Positions 8,366 through 18,555 are shown, counted from the first letter of the stretch. The stretch is DNA of 64,000 bases from Paludibacter propionicigenes WB4 (GCF_000183135.1 NC_014734.1:1674001-1738000), one strand, 5' to 3'. Made by a program: numbers and translations. Notes: a model not told the origin generated them from the letters alone.

Positions 8366-8886
8366 GTGTAATTAATTTAACAGTTTGTAATTTATTTCAA
8401 AATACTGATTCAGCTCAGTATTCTTATTATAAAAGCATCATTAGGAATTGATTTAAGACAAATCAATAAAGTATTCTCTAGCTAGAAGCAATTGGCGTAA
8501 AACACGATATTTAAACTTTTATCGTAATAGTAAATACTACAATTCACAACAAAAGACCGGGCAAATAAACAATAAAATTCAGGCTCGTACTACAATACAA
8601 ATATCATTGTATATCTGTCAGTTAAAACAACAATTGACTCTGCAAGTTTTCATTCCATCGCACTACAATTATTTTGAATAAAAAAATACAATTTAAATAT
8701 ATAATAGCAAAAGTCTACAAAAAGTTGTGAAACATATCAGTTTTAACTTTCCAACTAATTCTTTCTGGATTAAAATAGGTTAAATTCGAATTAATTTATT
8801 GAGCTTAAAAACAAGTTTTACGTCTAAAACGTTAGGTGTTTAATGAATTAAAATTTATAAGAACAGAAAAACAACTAAATTGCCTC
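8366..8886. other. Long AT-rich intergenic region between divergent genes
   Basis: About 520 bp between the minus-strand OmpA-like gene and plus-strand sucC. It must hold both promoters and probably a leader for the abundant porin mRNA. I see no coding frame, hairpin terminator or recognisable RNA, and no clear TTTG/TAnnTTTG pair. Confidence 0.5.
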
Positions 8887-10041
8887 ATGAAAATTCACGA
8901 ATATCAAGCCAGACAATTGTTCAGGAAATACGGAATACCAGTTCCGGAAGATGTATTATGTTATACTGTAAGCGAAGTAGAAAAAGCCGCTAAGGATTTA
9001 AACCGAATGGTAGTAGTTAAAGCTCAGGTTTTAGTAGGTGGAAGAGGTAAAGCAGGTGGAGTTAAGCTTGCCAGAAATGTAGAGGATGCTGTTTCTGCAG
9101 CAAAACAGATTTTGGGAATGGATATAAAGGGATATAAAGTTGAAAAGGTTTTGGTAGCCGATGCAGTAGACATCTCTAAAGAATTTTATGTCGGACTAAT
9201 TAACGACAGGAATAGCAAGACGGTAACTTTAATGGCAAGCTCAGAAGGAGGAGTTGAAATTGAAGAAGTTGCAAAAGAAAACCCTGAGAAGATTATTAAA
9301 TTTCATATTAATCCTCTTACTGGATTACTTGACTACCAGGCAAGGGATATAGCGTTACAGCTTTTTGGAGAAATCAAAACTGCCCAAAAGGCTGCTTCTA
9401 TTTTCAAGAAGCTATATAAATTGTACGTAGAAACAGATGCAACTATTGCTGAAATAAATCCATTGGTGCTTACTCCAGACAACGAGGTACTTGCCATAGA
9501 TGGAAAAATGAATTTTGATGATAATGCACTTTTCCGTCAGCCTGAGATTTTGGCAATGCGAGAACCCGATGAAGATGAATTAGTGGAAATTGATGCTCAT
9601 AGCAAAGGATTATCTTATATCCGCTTGGATGGAAATATAGGTTGCATGGTCAATGGAGCTGGATTGGCAATGGCTACTATGGATATGATTAAATTGTATG
9701 GTGGAGAACCAGCTAATTTTCTGGATATTGGCGGTAGTTCAAGTCCGCAAAAAGTGATTGACGCCATGAACATTCTGCTAAACGACAAACATGTAAAAGC
9801 CGTAATGATCAATATTTTTGGTGGAATAACACGATGCGACGATGTAGCGAAAGGGCTTATAAAGGCTATGGAGGTGATATCAACAGATATACCGATTGTA
9901 GTACGACTCTCAGGAACGAATGCAGCAGAAGGACTTGAGTTACTAAAACAAACCAATCTTCCTACAGTAAGTTCAATGAGCGAAGCTGCTCAGCTAGCAA
10001 TAGAACTTAGCAACAACCTTATTTTTACACCACATAAATAA
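8887..10041 (+). CDS. sucC: Succinyl-CoA synthetase beta subunit
   Basis: A 384-residue ADP/GDP-forming succinate-CoA ligase beta subunit. The ATP-grasp domain starts [16 protein letters not shown], with [19 protein letters not shown] binding nucleotide, and the C-terminal ligase domain contains [15 protein letters not shown]. The frame extends 17 codons upstream, but the ATG at 8887 gives the invariant MKIHEYQ start. It pairs with SucD to interconvert succinyl-CoA and succinate with substrate-level phosphorylation. In fermentative Bacteroidales it can also feed the succinate-propionate route (inference). The sucD gene follows after 7 bp. Confidence 0.96.
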   Translation: MKIHEYQARQLFRKYGIPVPEDVLCYTVSEVEKAAKDLNRMVVVKAQVLVGGRGKAGGVKLARNVEDAVSAAKQILGMDIKGYKVEKVLVADAVDISKEFYVGLINDRNSKTVTLMASSEGGVEIEEVAKENPEKIIKFHINPLTGLLDYQARDIALQLFGEIKTAQKAASIFKKLYKLYVETDATIAEINPLVLTPDNEVLAIDGKMNFDDNALFRQPEILAMREPDEDELVEIDAHSKGLSYIRLDGNIGCMVNGAGLAMATMDMIKLYGGEPANFLDIGGSSSPQKVIDAMNILLNDKHVKAVMINIFGGITRCDDVAKGLIKAMEVISTDIPIVVRLSGTNAAEGLELLKQTNLPTVSSMSEAAQLAIELSNNLIFTPHK

Positions 10042-10048
10042 TATAGAC

Positions 10049-10924
10049 ATGAGCATATTAGTCAATAAAAACACAAAATTATTAGTTCAGGGAATAACCG
10101 GTAGAGATGGTAAATTTCATACCGGAAAAATGAGAGAATACGGAACAAATGTAGTGGCAGGAGTTTCTCCGGGAAAAGAAGGGGTGGTTCTTGATGGTGT
10201 ACCAGTTTTTAATTCTGTTGCCAGTGCAGTTGAAGCTACGGGAGCAAATACTTCGATAATATTTGTACCTGCTGCATTTGCGGCCGATGCCATTCTCGAG
10301 GCTTCTGAGGCCGGAATTGAACTTGTGATCGCCATCAGCGAAGGTCTACCAATACAAGACATGATTCGGATAACTCCCATTCTAAAGCAGAACGGAACAC
10401 TTCTAATTGGGCCCAATTGCCCGGGATTAATTACTCCGGGTGAATCTCTGGTCGGCATTTTACCTGCCAACATCTTCAAAAAAGGGAATATCGGATTTAT
10501 ATCACGAAGTGGAACTTTGACTTATGAAGTTGTAAATCTACTGACTGAAAACGATTTTGGTCAAACAACTTGCGTAGGAATTGGTGGAGACCCTGTTGCC
10601 GGATTATATTTTATTGATCTATTGGAACGATTTGAAAATGATCCTGAAACAATAGCAGTAGTAGTTATCGGCGAAATTGGTGGAGATGCAGAAGAACAAG
10701 CAGCTCAGTTTATAGCCGATAAAATGACAAAACCTGTTGTGGCATTTATAGCCGGCCAAACAGCTCCTCCCGGAAAAAGGATGGGACATGCCGGAGCTAT
10801 TATTTCAAGCGGATCCGGAACAGCAGCTGAAAAAATTGCAGCTTTTAATAAAGCAGGAGTACCAGTGGCGAAAGAACCAAATGAAATTCCTGAATTATTA
10901 AGACAGAAACTACAAAACAGGTAA
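10049..10924 (+). CDS. sucD: Succinyl-CoA synthetase alpha subunit
   Basis: A 291-residue alpha subunit of normal length. It has a CoA-binding Rossmann domain ([14 protein letters not shown] near residue 13), the [12 protein letters not shown] segment, and the phosphohistidine loop [17 protein letters not shown] with the catalytic His near residue 250. It is phosphorylated on that His during turnover and forms a heteromer with SucC. It lies 7 bp after sucC and is followed by a strong inverted repeat separating it from the converging molbindin gene. Confidence 0.97.
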   Translation: MSILVNKNTKLLVQGITGRDGKFHTGKMREYGTNVVAGVSPGKEGVVLDGVPVFNSVASAVEATGANTSIIFVPAAFAADAILEASEAGIELVIAISEGLPIQDMIRITPILKQNGTLLIGPNCPGLITPGESLVGILPANIFKKGNIGFISRSGTLTYEVVNLLTENDFGQTTCVGIGGDPVAGLYFIDLLERFENDPETIAVVVIGEIGGDAEEQAAQFIADKMTKPVVAFIAGQTAPPGKRMGHAGAIISSGSGTAAEKIAAFNKAGVPVAKEPNEIPELLRQKLQNR

Positions 10925-10995
10925 TATCTTCAGTTACTCCTTTATATTATTAGCAATATTTATCTGACTGGCTTTAGCATTTAAAAGCCAAACTT

Positions 10996-11040
10996 ATATT
11001 ACGGTGAAGTCGCTTATTTATAGCGGTTTCACCGTAATAT
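10996..11040. terminator. Long inverted repeat between convergent sucD and molbindin genes
   Basis: ATATTACGGTGAA and TTCACCGTAATAT form a perfect 13-bp stem with a second internal stem (GTCGC/TAGCG-like). No T-run follows on either strand beyond ATATTTAT, so it is a plausible bidirectional terminator but not a textbook one. Confidence 0.6.
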
Positions 11041-11053
11041 ATTTATGTGGATA

Positions 11054-11473
11054 TTAATCTACCGCAAGAATAACAGAGGATGCCTTAACTATTGCACTCG
11101 CTTCCACACCCAAAGCTAACTCTAGTGAAGCAACAGATGATTTAGTAATTACCGCAGTAATAGTGAAGCCACTTCCCAAATCTATTGAAACTTCATCATT
11201 AACAGACCCTTCAATAATTGAGGATATCTTGCCTGTCAATACATTGCGAGCGCTTATTTTTTTCACATCGATTCCAATTATTACGCTCGATGATTTTATA
11301 AGCGCATAAGCTGTATCTCCTTTTTTCAAATCCAGACTTTTTATTGCACCATTTGTTACCACTGATACAATTTCAGTCCTACCAGGTAAAGTAAGTATAA
11401 CTTCAGCATTTATTGCTCCTTCGGTTATAGAAGTTACCTGCCCTTTCAGTTGGTTTCTTGTACTTAATTTCAT
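11054..11473 (-). CDS. Molbindin: two tandem Mop/TOBE domains, stand-alone
   Basis: A 139-residue protein made only of two Mop repeats: MKLSTRNQLKGQVTSITEGAIN to about residue 67, then ISARNVLTGKISSIIEGSVN to the end. Each has the SxRNxLxGxVxxIxxGxxxxEV pattern that binds molybdate or tungstate at subunit interfaces. A TTG five codons upstream is in frame, but the ATG at 11473 gives the standard N-terminus. Neither the neighbouring ModE nor ModC carries Mop domains, so this protein may supply the sensing or storage function for both (inference). It is transcribed divergently from modE. Confidence 0.88.
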   Translation of the reverse strand: MKLSTRNQLKGQVTSITEGAINAEVILTLPGRTEIVSVVTNGAIKSLDLKKGDTAYALIKSSSVIIGIDVKKISARNVLTGKISSIIEGSVNDEVSIDLGSGFTITAVITKSSVASLELALGVEASAIVKASSVILAVD

Positions 11474-11777
11474 GTTTTCTAATTTCAATATTTACAAAAG
11501 TATAATTCGAGTTCAAATATACAGTAAATTCATTTATATTTAAGCACATTTATACTAAAAACAGCACTTTATTTCCATTTTGCGTTCAAATTAGATATTT
11601 ATGTATTATTTTTACACGATAAAAGCTCAATTAAAGCTCAAAAAGACAATAACACTTTGGAGAATATATAGATTACTTTACGAGTAGGTTTATATAATCG
11701 AACAGAGTAATGAATTACAGAATAGCAATATTAAAAACGTACAGCAAAAATGTATTAAAAATAGCGACCTAAATTCT

Positions 11778-11789
11778 TACCATTATGTA
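11778..11789. promoter_or_regulatory. Weak match to the nif upstream element
   Basis: TACCATTATGTA followed by GGATT resembles TACATTAATGTA plus GGATT upstream of nifH, with the central bases shifted. It is centred about 103 bp upstream of the sigma-54-like site at 11885. Taken alone it would not be called. Confidence 0.3.
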
Positions 11790-11884
11790 GGATTATTATA
11801 AAAACACTGCATTCACGTAATTTTTGAAGTTTATTTTTTAAGCTTACAAAACACAAATTGCTGATTAGATTATATTTACGTTAT

Positions 11885-11900
11885 TGGCATGCAAATTGAA
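11885..11900 (+). promoter_or_regulatory. Putative sigma-54 promoter upstream of modE
   Basis: TGGCATGCAAATTGAA has the GG-N10-GA spacing and sequence style of the putative promoters of nifH, nifE and the DUF683 operon. It would leave a leader of about 65 nt before the modE ATG. This suggests modE is co-regulated with nif (inference). Confidence 0.45.
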
Positions 11901-11975
11901 AATGAGTATCTGAATTTTCAATGTTCAGAGTGCACCTGATCAATGAAAAGAAAATTATAAAAAAACAGTAAGGCA

Positions 11976-12329
11976 ATGAAGAATCCGTCATTTAATATGG
12001 CTGCAGAGCTTTCATTTTATCGCGAAGGTGAAATTTTTCTCAGCAATTTACAAATCCGACTAATGAAGCAAGTTATTCTGGACGGATCAATTCATGCAGC
12101 TGCCAAAAATCTAAAAATGTCCTATCAACACGCTTGGCATCTACTAGACAAGGTGAACCGATTATCGCCACTACCAGTAGTCATAAGACAAAAAGGAGGA
12201 CGAGATGGAGGAGGCTGCGTTGTTAGCAACTATGGACTGAAACTAATCAGGACATTTGAAGCTAAGGAAATTGCTTTGAAGGAATTCTTGGCCAATAACA
12301 AGGCTGATTTTGACACCTGTTTTTTTTAA
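11976..12329 (+). CDS. modE: ModE-type molybdate regulator, DNA-binding domain only
   Basis: A 117-residue winged-helix protein matching the N-terminal HTH domain of ModE: GEIFLSNLQIRLMKQVILDGSIHAAA, then the recognition-helix region LKMSYQHAWHLLDKVNRLS, and the wing with GGRDGGGCVVSNYGLKLI. Classical ModE is about 260 residues with two C-terminal Mop domains; here they are absent. A separate di-Mop protein is encoded divergently 500 bp away. It would bind operators in the mod or nif region; whether it responds to molybdate alone is unknown. It precedes an outer-membrane barrel gene and modABC. Confidence 0.88.
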   Translation: MKNPSFNMAAELSFYREGEIFLSNLQIRLMKQVILDGSIHAAAKNLKMSYQHAWHLLDKVNRLSPLPVVIRQKGGRDGGGCVVSNYGLKLIRTFEAKEIALKEFLANNKADFDTCFF

Positions 12330-12456
12330 CTATCGATATACCCGCAATGGAATATCGTTTTTTTTGAAACTCGTTATTCTTTTAGTATTATAACGAAATT
12401 TCTCTAGTTATTCATTTACGTGTTCAAAATTGAATATCGTATAAAACTAAATTAGT

Positions 12457-13740
12457 ATGAAAAAAGAAATTATTAAAGCTATATTACTTGCTGCAATTGC
12501 AATTCCGCAATTTACAACTGCCCAGAACGTAGTCATTGATGGAGAAATACGTCCCAGAGTAGAATATCGGGATGGGTTAAGCAAACCGTTACCCGAAACA
12601 ACCGATCCAGGCGTATCGGCCATCCAACGAACCCGATTAGGAATGACTTTTACCAGTGGATTACTGAACACTCAGATTACACTGCAAGATTCAAGAACTT
12701 TCGGACAAAATCCTAATGCTTCGAGTGATGCAACAGTAGGTATATTTGAAGCATGGGCAGAAATGCTCCTAATGCCCGGCGGATCGTTCAAAATAGGAAG
12801 GCAGGCAATTAAATATGATGATAACAGATTATTTTCAGCTTCGGCCTGGAGTAATACCGGGACTTCGCATGACATGGCATTATTTAAGTATTGTGTAAAT
12901 GACTTTCAGGGACATATTGGAGTCGCGTATAATAATAACAATATAATCTCATCAGAAACATATTATACCCCAAAATCAAACTATCGTTACATGGGATATA
13001 TCTGGTTGACAAAAGATTTAGTCAAAGGATTAAATTTGAGCTTGATAGGCGTTGATGAAGGTGTGCAGGACACAACAGGAACAAAAGCAGGAGTAAACTA
13101 TATGAAAACCAAGATGAATCATGCATACACTTACGGAGGTAATTTAAAATACTCTGACGAAAATTCACCGATTGGTGTATTTGCCACAGCTTATTTTCAG
13201 TCGGGTAAGAGTGCAACTAAATCTACTTTGGCGGGTAAATTATTAGCCATTAAAGTTGATTATAAGTTCTCGAATATTATCGTCGCCAATGTAGGAACCG
13301 ATTATCTATCCGGAGACAATACAACCGATGGAACTCAGTCAAATTTTAAAAAATTGTATGGTACCGATCACAGTTTTAATGGTGCAATGGAGTATTGGAA
13401 AACACCGCTAAATCAGGGATTGTTGGATTATTATGCAGGAGTAACGGGTAAAATCAACAAGGCATTAAGCATAGACGGAACATTTCACCTCTTTAATTCC
13501 GAGTTCTCGGGAAAAAATTCTAAAGGAATAGCATTTGGCAAAGATTTAGGTTCCGAGTTGGATATAATTGTCAATTACAAGCTAAATTCATGGACAAATA
13601 TTCAAGGTGGGTGGTGTACATATTTTAGCAACAATAATACACTTGCAGCAAAGAGCATTACAACTTCCGCCACCATTCCGGCTGTGAGAACTCCACAATG
13701 GGCGTACATAATGTTCACAATTAAACCAAAGTTCCTATAG
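12457..13740 (+). CDS. Outer-membrane beta-barrel of the alginate-export/porin type in the mod locus
   Basis: A 427-residue protein with a signal peptide (about residues 1-22, ending TTAQ) and alternating beta-strand pattern throughout, ending in a C-terminal aromatic strand (YIMFTIKPKFL). Early segments GEIRPRVEYRDG, IQRTRLGMTF and IGRQAIKYDDNRLF fit the alginate_exp-like porin group of Bacteroidota. The name does not imply alginate transport. Lying between modE and modA, it probably passes molybdate or another oxyanion across the outer membrane (inference from context). Confidence 0.8.
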   Translation: MKKEIIKAILLAAIAIPQFTTAQNVVIDGEIRPRVEYRDGLSKPLPETTDPGVSAIQRTRLGMTFTSGLLNTQITLQDSRTFGQNPNASSDATVGIFEAWAEMLLMPGGSFKIGRQAIKYDDNRLFSASAWSNTGTSHDMALFKYCVNDFQGHIGVAYNNNNIISSETYYTPKSNYRYMGYIWLTKDLVKGLNLSLIGVDEGVQDTTGTKAGVNYMKTKMNHAYTYGGNLKYSDENSPIGVFATAYFQSGKSATKSTLAGKLLAIKVDYKFSNIIVANVGTDYLSGDNTTDGTQSNFKKLYGTDHSFNGAMEYWKTPLNQGLLDYYAGVTGKINKALSIDGTFHLFNSEFSGKNSKGIAFGKDLGSELDIIVNYKLNSWTNIQGGWCTYFSNNNTLAAKSITTSATIPAVRTPQWAYIMFTIKPKFL

Positions 13741-13742
13741 AT

Positions 13743-13858
13743 AGCCCCCTAAATCCCCCAAAGGGGGACTTTAAGAGCTCAAGAACAATAGATTTATCTA
13801 TAAAAAGAATATACAAATCCTGCCTTCAAGTCCCCCTTTGGGGGATTTAAGGGCTTAA
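13743..13858. repeat. Paired inverted G/C-box repeat element between porin gene and modA
   Basis: The left arm holds CCCCCTAAATCCCCCAAAGG and the right arm the inverted equivalent with CCCCCTTTGGGGGATTTAAG, about 60 bp apart. Each arm is itself a short palindrome. It belongs to the family seen at 18457, 20651, 23952, 26982, 28315 and 30904, using the C5/G5 variant of the core. Confidence 0.85.
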
Positions 13859-13868
13859 AATACACATT

Positions 13869-14624
13869 ATGAAACGAATAATTATCTCATTAGCGATATT
13901 GCTCGCTACAATAACAGTATCGGCTCAGAAAGTAAACGTAGCTGCAGCAGCCAATTTACGGTATGTATTGGAAGAAATCAAAACGGCATATTTAAAACAA
14001 AACCCGAAAGCAAAGGTAAATCTCACATTTGGGGCTTCAGGCACACTGGTACAACAGATTCAGAATGGCGCATCGTTCGATTTCTTTATGGCCGCCGACA
14101 ATGAATTTCCTTTAAAATTAAAAGAAAAGGGATTAACTACAGAACCAATGTCAACTTATGCTTTTGGAAAGCTCGCAATCTATAGTACGACTCTCGACGT
14201 TAGCAAACAAGGTCTGGACGTTTTAAAAAGTTCTGCTATCAAGAAAATTGCAATTGCCAATCCTGAAACAGCTCCATACGGAGAAAGGGCAGTACAATTA
14301 CTCAAATCTCAGAAACTTTACGAGAGTTTGAAATCTAAAATCGTGTTAGGAGAAAATATATCACAAACAGCGCAATTTGCTTTTACAGGAAATGCAGAAA
14401 TTGGATTCGTGGCTCTGTCGTTGGCTTTAGCTCCTGACATGGCCGGAAAAGGTGACTACTACATTGTACCACAATCCATGTATCAACCTATTGAACAAGC
14501 ATGTATCTTAATAAAAACACAGGTACTAAATACCGAAGCAGCTAAATTTAAAAAGTTTGTATTATCACCAAATTCTAAAGCTATTTGGGAAAAATGGGGA
14601 TACGGATTAGCCTCCGGTAAATAG
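13869..14624 (+). CDS. modA: Molybdate ABC transporter substrate-binding protein
   Basis: A 251-residue periplasmic binding protein with a signal peptide (about residues 1-19, cleavage after VSAQ). The mature start NVAAAANLRYVLEEI, FGASGTLVQQIQNGASFDFFMAAD with ligand-binding Ser residues, and NPETAPYGERAVQLL are ModA signatures. It captures molybdate or tungstate for ModBC. The order modA-modB-modC is codirectional. A paired repeat element sits immediately upstream, so transcription may read through from the porin gene. Confidence 0.95.
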   Translation: MKRIIISLAILLATITVSAQKVNVAAAANLRYVLEEIKTAYLKQNPKAKVNLTFGASGTLVQQIQNGASFDFFMAADNEFPLKLKEKGLTTEPMSTYAFGKLAIYSTTLDVSKQGLDVLKSSAIKKIAIANPETAPYGERAVQLLKSQKLYESLKSKIVLGENISQTAQFAFTGNAEIGFVALSLALAPDMAGKGDYYIVPQSMYQPIEQACILIKTQVLNTEAAKFKKFVLSPNSKAIWEKWGYGLASGK

Positions 14625-14696
14625 TAGAAAACAGAACAATAAAATCTTAACCAAAGCTCTCGGCTTTGGTTAAGTCTGTGAAACTAAAATTGAAAT

Positions 14697-15371
14697 ATGG
14701 ATCAAGACTTTATAAACACACTTTTACTAACAGGCAAATTAGCCGGCTGGACTACCATAATACTTTTTATAATCGGGTTTCCGGTTGCATACCTGCTGGC
14801 TTATAAACGATTTCCACTAAAACCGGTTTTTGAAGCTTTGATAAGCATGCCACTGGTATTGCCACCAACTGTACTTGGATTTTATATGCTGGTGGCTTAC
14901 AGTCCGCAAAATGCCTTTGGGAGATTCTTGGAGCAACACTTCAATACCAGATTGGCATTTAGTTTCCAGGGTGTGTTGATAGCCAGTGTACTTTTCAGTT
15001 TACCATTTATGATACAACCGCTGCAAAACGGACTGACAAGTATTCCGAAAAGTTTCAGAGAAACTGCATATACCTTGGGTAAGTCGGAATTTACAACTTT
15101 TATCAGGGTATTGATTCCCAATATGATTCCTTCAATTATCACAGCCGCAGCTATGACTTTTGCTCATTGTATAGGCGAATTTGGTGTGGTGATAATGGTT
15201 GGTGGAAATATGCCCGGCGAAACCCGTGTGGCTTCCATAGCTATTTACGACGAAGTACAAGCAATGAATTACCAGGCTGCCAATCAGTATTCGTTTATTT
15301 TGTTTATCATTTCTTTGCTCATTCTTACGCTGATTTATAGCATTAATGGCAAGAAAAAAATCTTCTTTTGA
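14697..15371 (+). CDS. modB: Molybdate ABC transporter permease
   Basis: A 224-residue inner-membrane permease with about five transmembrane helices. The cytoplasmic loop FRETAYTLGKSEFTTFIRVLIPNMIPSI carries the EAA motif that contacts ModC. The GEFGVVIMVGGNMPGETRVASIAIYD segment is characteristic of ModB. It lies 72 bp after modA. The stop codon is 1 bp before the ATG of modC, a translational-coupling arrangement. Confidence 0.95.
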   Translation: MDQDFINTLLLTGKLAGWTTIILFIIGFPVAYLLAYKRFPLKPVFEALISMPLVLPPTVLGFYMLVAYSPQNAFGRFLEQHFNTRLAFSFQGVLIASVLFSLPFMIQPLQNGLTSIPKSFRETAYTLGKSEFTTFIRVLIPNMIPSIITAAAMTFAHCIGEFGVVIMVGGNMPGETRVASIAIYDEVQAMNYQAANQYSFILFIISLLILTLIYSINGKKKIFF

Positions 15372-15372
15372 T

Positions 15373-16074
15373 ATGTTGAAAATCGATATAAAACGAGCCA
15401 TGCTCACTTCCGAAGGCAAAACGAATCTGGAAGTAACCGCGGAAATTCAAGACAACGAATTGCTGTGTTTGTTCGGGCATTCAGGAGCAGGAAAAACAAC
15501 CCTGCTGCGCATACTGGCCGGATTGACTAAACCTGATAAGGGTCGAATTGTGTTTAATGATACTGTTTGGTTTGATTCTGAGAAAAAAATAAACATTTCA
15601 CCACAACAGCGAAATGTGGGTTACATGTTTCAGGACTACGCACTCTTTCCTAATATGACTGTTGAGAAAAATATCAGCTTCGCTCAAAAGGAAAAAGATA
15701 AAGATGAAGTAAATAAGCTGATGGAGCTTTTTGATCTGGATGCTTTGAAAAATCAACATCCGGCTAAGCTATCCGGAGGACAGAAACAACGGGTGGCACT
15801 GGCTCGTGCTTTGGCATCCAAACCCAATGTTCTGCTGCTTGACGAACCGCTCTCTGCACTTGATTTTGATATGCGACTTGCTCTGCAACACGAAATACGC
15901 AAGGCTCACGAGCTACTTAACACCGTTACATGTTTAGTTAGTCATGACTTACAAGAAGTTTTTCATTTGGCATCATCAGTCATCTTGATTAAAAACGGAA
16001 CGGTAATTAATCAGGGAAAACCTGCCGATGTATTCTCCGGTAAGCAAGATTTCTACCCTAAACAAGCATATTAA
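15373..16074 (+). CDS. modC: Molybdate ABC transporter ATPase lacking a Mop domain
   Basis: A 233-residue ABC ATPase. The Walker A is GHSGAGKTT, the Q-loop region NVGYMFQDYALFPNMTV, the signature LSGGQKQRVALARALA, the Walker B VLLLDEPLSALD, and the H-loop VSHDLQEV. It ends soon after the nucleotide-binding domain, whereas classical ModC is about 350 residues with a C-terminal Mop domain for substrate inhibition. I start at the ATG at 15373, directly after the modB stop; an in-frame ATG at 15346 would overlap modB by 26 bp. Feedback inhibition, if any, would need the separate molbindin (inference). Confidence 0.93.
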   Translation: MLKIDIKRAMLTSEGKTNLEVTAEIQDNELLCLFGHSGAGKTTLLRILAGLTKPDKGRIVFNDTVWFDSEKKINISPQQRNVGYMFQDYALFPNMTVEKNISFAQKEKDKDEVNKLMELFDLDALKNQHPAKLSGGQKQRVALARALASKPNVLLLDEPLSALDFDMRLALQHEIRKAHELLNTVTCLVSHDLQEVFHLASSVILIKNGTVINQGKPADVFSGKQDFYPKQAY

Positions 16075-16104
16075 TTCAAAGCGTATAAGTCGAAGATATA
16101 TAAA

Positions 16105-16143
16105 CAAAAAACCGACCTGATATTCTAATCAGGTCGGTTTTTT
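16105..16143. terminator. Bidirectional rho-independent terminator after modC
   Basis: ACCGACCTGAT pairs perfectly with ATCAGGTCGGT, with A6 before and T6 after, so it works on both strands. It ends modABC and the convergent secreted-protein gene. Confidence 0.92.
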
Positions 16144-16162
16144 AAGTATAAATGCTATTTGA

Positions 16163-16519
16163 TTATTTTTGACGTTTCAAAGTCATCTCCATGTCACCCA
16201 TTGGAGAATCAATCATTTTCAGAATGATAGTATCGTCATCTTTTAATGTACCAGCATATTTCATTGCCTGGTCACCAAAAGCCATTTCAAAACTTATATT
16301 TTTACCATCCACTTTTACGTTAGTTACAGGTAAGTCGCCATTTGGCATTTTCATAGAGCCTGTTACCTTTTCACCTTCTGTTTTGAAAACATAAGTCAGT
16401 TCAAACTCATTACCATCTGGGGTTTTTACTTTTGTTAGCCATGTACCGTCAAAACCTGCAGCATAAGTAACAGCTGAAATCATTAAAAATAGGACTGTTG
16501 ATAAGATTGTTTTTTTCAT
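16163..16519 (-). CDS. Small secreted beta-rich protein of unknown function
   Basis: A 118-residue protein with a signal peptide (MKKTILSTVLFLMISAVTYA) and a beta-rich body with FDGTWLTKVKTPDG and VTGSMKMPNGD segments, resembling small lipocalin-like or META-like Bacteroidota secreted proteins. The frame is open 23 codons further upstream, but the ATG at 16519 gives the canonical signal peptide. It lies alone between modC and the nifH control region on the opposite strand. No nif-specific role can be argued. Confidence 0.72.
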   Translation of the reverse strand: MKKTILSTVLFLMISAVTYAAGFDGTWLTKVKTPDGNEFELTYVFKTEGEKVTGSMKMPNGDLPVTNVKVDGKNISFEMAFGDQAMKYAGTLKDDDTIILKMIDSPMGDMEMTLKRQK

Positions 16520-16709
16520 TGGTTGATTTTTTTGAATTAATATTAGTTTAATGAAAAACAAAGGTATATAAAAAATTAAATCTGACAAGTGAAATAGATT
16601 ATTTCGGAAATTCCATCGACATATTCGGTTTTTTTATCGACAAAACCGGAGTTTGTGTTTTACTTACATGCTTTTTTATAAAGCCCTATAATCCGCATTT
16701 TTCCGAGCC

Positions 16710-16840
16710 GCAAGTCTGCAGCTAGCTTTCCCAACATGGGGAAACCAGTTGCACATTTGCAGCAATCTTTCACATACTTAGGAAACCTTGTCGCAAGTTT
16801 GCAGGAGACATTCCCCGATATGGGAAGCGTTACTGCAATA
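16710..16840. repeat. Degenerate 42-bp tandem repeat (three copies) upstream of nifH
   Basis: Units begin GCAAGTCTGCAG (16710), GCACATTTGCAG (16751) and GCAAGTTTGCAG (16793), with a fourth partial start at 16835. Spacing is 41, 42 and 42 bp. Each has a shared later segment with GGAAACC or GGGAAGC. A 67-codon minus-strand frame crosses it with 14-residue periodicity (FPKYVKD, FPMLGK), but I do not call it a gene. Confidence 0.65.
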
Positions 16841-16941
16841 AAGAGACTTTCATAGATTCTCATGGATTAATTTTAAAAAATACCTCTCATCAAAAAACAG
16901 CATTACGATACCATCAATCTTCATCCCATTCGACGTTACCT

Positions 16942-17003
16942 TTCCTACCTTTTAAGTATAATTTGATACATTAATGTAGGATTTAGAGCAATTCCTACGA
17001 AAT
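16942..17003. promoter_or_regulatory. nifH upstream enhancer block with palindrome TACATTAATGTA
   Basis: TTCCTAC (16942), then TTTTAAGTA, then the perfect palindrome TACATTAATGTA (16967-16978), then GGATTT and AATTCCTACGAA. The block aligns base for base in spacing with one upstream of nifE (TTCCTAC at 23748, palindrome at 23773). The palindrome is about 143 bp upstream of the promoter. No canonical TGT-N10-ACA NifA site was found between 16900 and 17114. Confidence 0.6.
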
Positions 17004-17113
17004 GGCTTTTTCAATAAATGAGATTTTATCTATCAAAATTCAAAAAAATATAGCACTGAATTACAACGGATTAAACCTTTATAAAATATGAAAAATAGCT
17101 ATCTATTTGTTAA

Positions 17114-17130
17114 TGGCACGGTAAATGAAT
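17114..17130 (+). promoter_or_regulatory. Putative sigma-54 promoter of nifH operon
   Basis: TGGCACGGTAAATGAAT matches TGGCACG-N4-TTGCW except that the -12 block reads ATGAA, so the invariant GC is GA. The flanking TGTTAA and TAAGG are also conserved at nifE. The predicted leader is about 65 nt. Confidence 0.65.
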
Positions 17131-17190
17131 AAGGCTAGTCAGGTTATTCAAAAAAGCCTCAACAAACAGAAACATTAGTAATTCATTTAA

Positions 17191-18027
<837 letters not shown>

Positions 18028-18129
18028 TACACTGGTAAACAAGCTGACGAGGGGATATCGTTATCAGCTCGTCACTTGTTTCTCTTTTTGAAATTGGAAA
18101 TTAGCTATTACCCTAAAAAATTAAACATT

Positions 18130-18453
18130 ATGTATTTATTAAGAGCAATTGTTCGTCCTGAGAAATCAACTGTAGTTATGAAAGCATTATTCGATGCAGG
18201 CTTTCCGGCAATTACTAAACTAGCTGTATTCGGCCGTGGTAAACAACGTGGTATCAAAGTAGGAAACGTAACATACGATGAGTTACCTAAAGATTTACTT
18301 ATGATGGTAATTCCTGAAAAAGATAAAGATTTTGTAATTGAAACAATAATATTGGCTGCCCGCTCCGGTGAAAAAGGACAGTTTGGTGATGGAAAGATCT
18401 TCGTTACCCCTGTTGAAGAAAGTTACACAATATCAAGCGGCAAAAAAGACTAA
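18130..18453 (+). CDS. nifI1: NifI1, nitrogenase-specific PII protein
   Basis: A 107-residue GlnB-family protein. It starts MYLLRAIVRPEKSTVVMKALFDAGF, has a T-loop around KQRGIKVGNVTYDELPKDLL, and a C-terminal GDGKIFVTPVEESYTIS. The frame extends 18 codons upstream, but the ATG at 18130 gives the family start. In methanogens NifI1 and NifI2 form a complex that blocks NifDK when fixed nitrogen is plentiful and is released by 2-oxoglutarate and ATP. Position between nifH and nifD is diagnostic. Confidence 0.95.
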   Translation: MYLLRAIVRPEKSTVVMKALFDAGFPAITKLAVFGRGKQRGIKVGNVTYDELPKDLLMMVIPEKDKDFVIETIILAARSGEKGQFGDGKIFVTPVEESYTISSGKKD

Positions 18454-18456
18454 GAA

Positions 18457-18555
18457 AACCCCTAAATCCCCTAAAGGGGACTTTGGAAAAGAAACACTTA
18501 GAATTATAGTATAAATCTCGACCTCTCTTATTCCCCTTTAGGGGTTAGGGGTCTA
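18457..18555. repeat. Paired inverted G/C-box repeat element between nifI1 and nifI2
   Basis: The left arm has CCCCTAAATCCCCTAAAGGG and the right arm CCCCTTTAGGGGTTAGGGG, separated by about 50 bp of AT-rich sequence. It fills nearly the whole intergenic gap. Confidence 0.85.

Noticed and set aside
16660-16863. 67-codon minus-strand frame over the 42-bp repeat
   Set aside because: Periodic peptide from a degenerate tandem repeat; no homology recognised. Kept as a repeat only.
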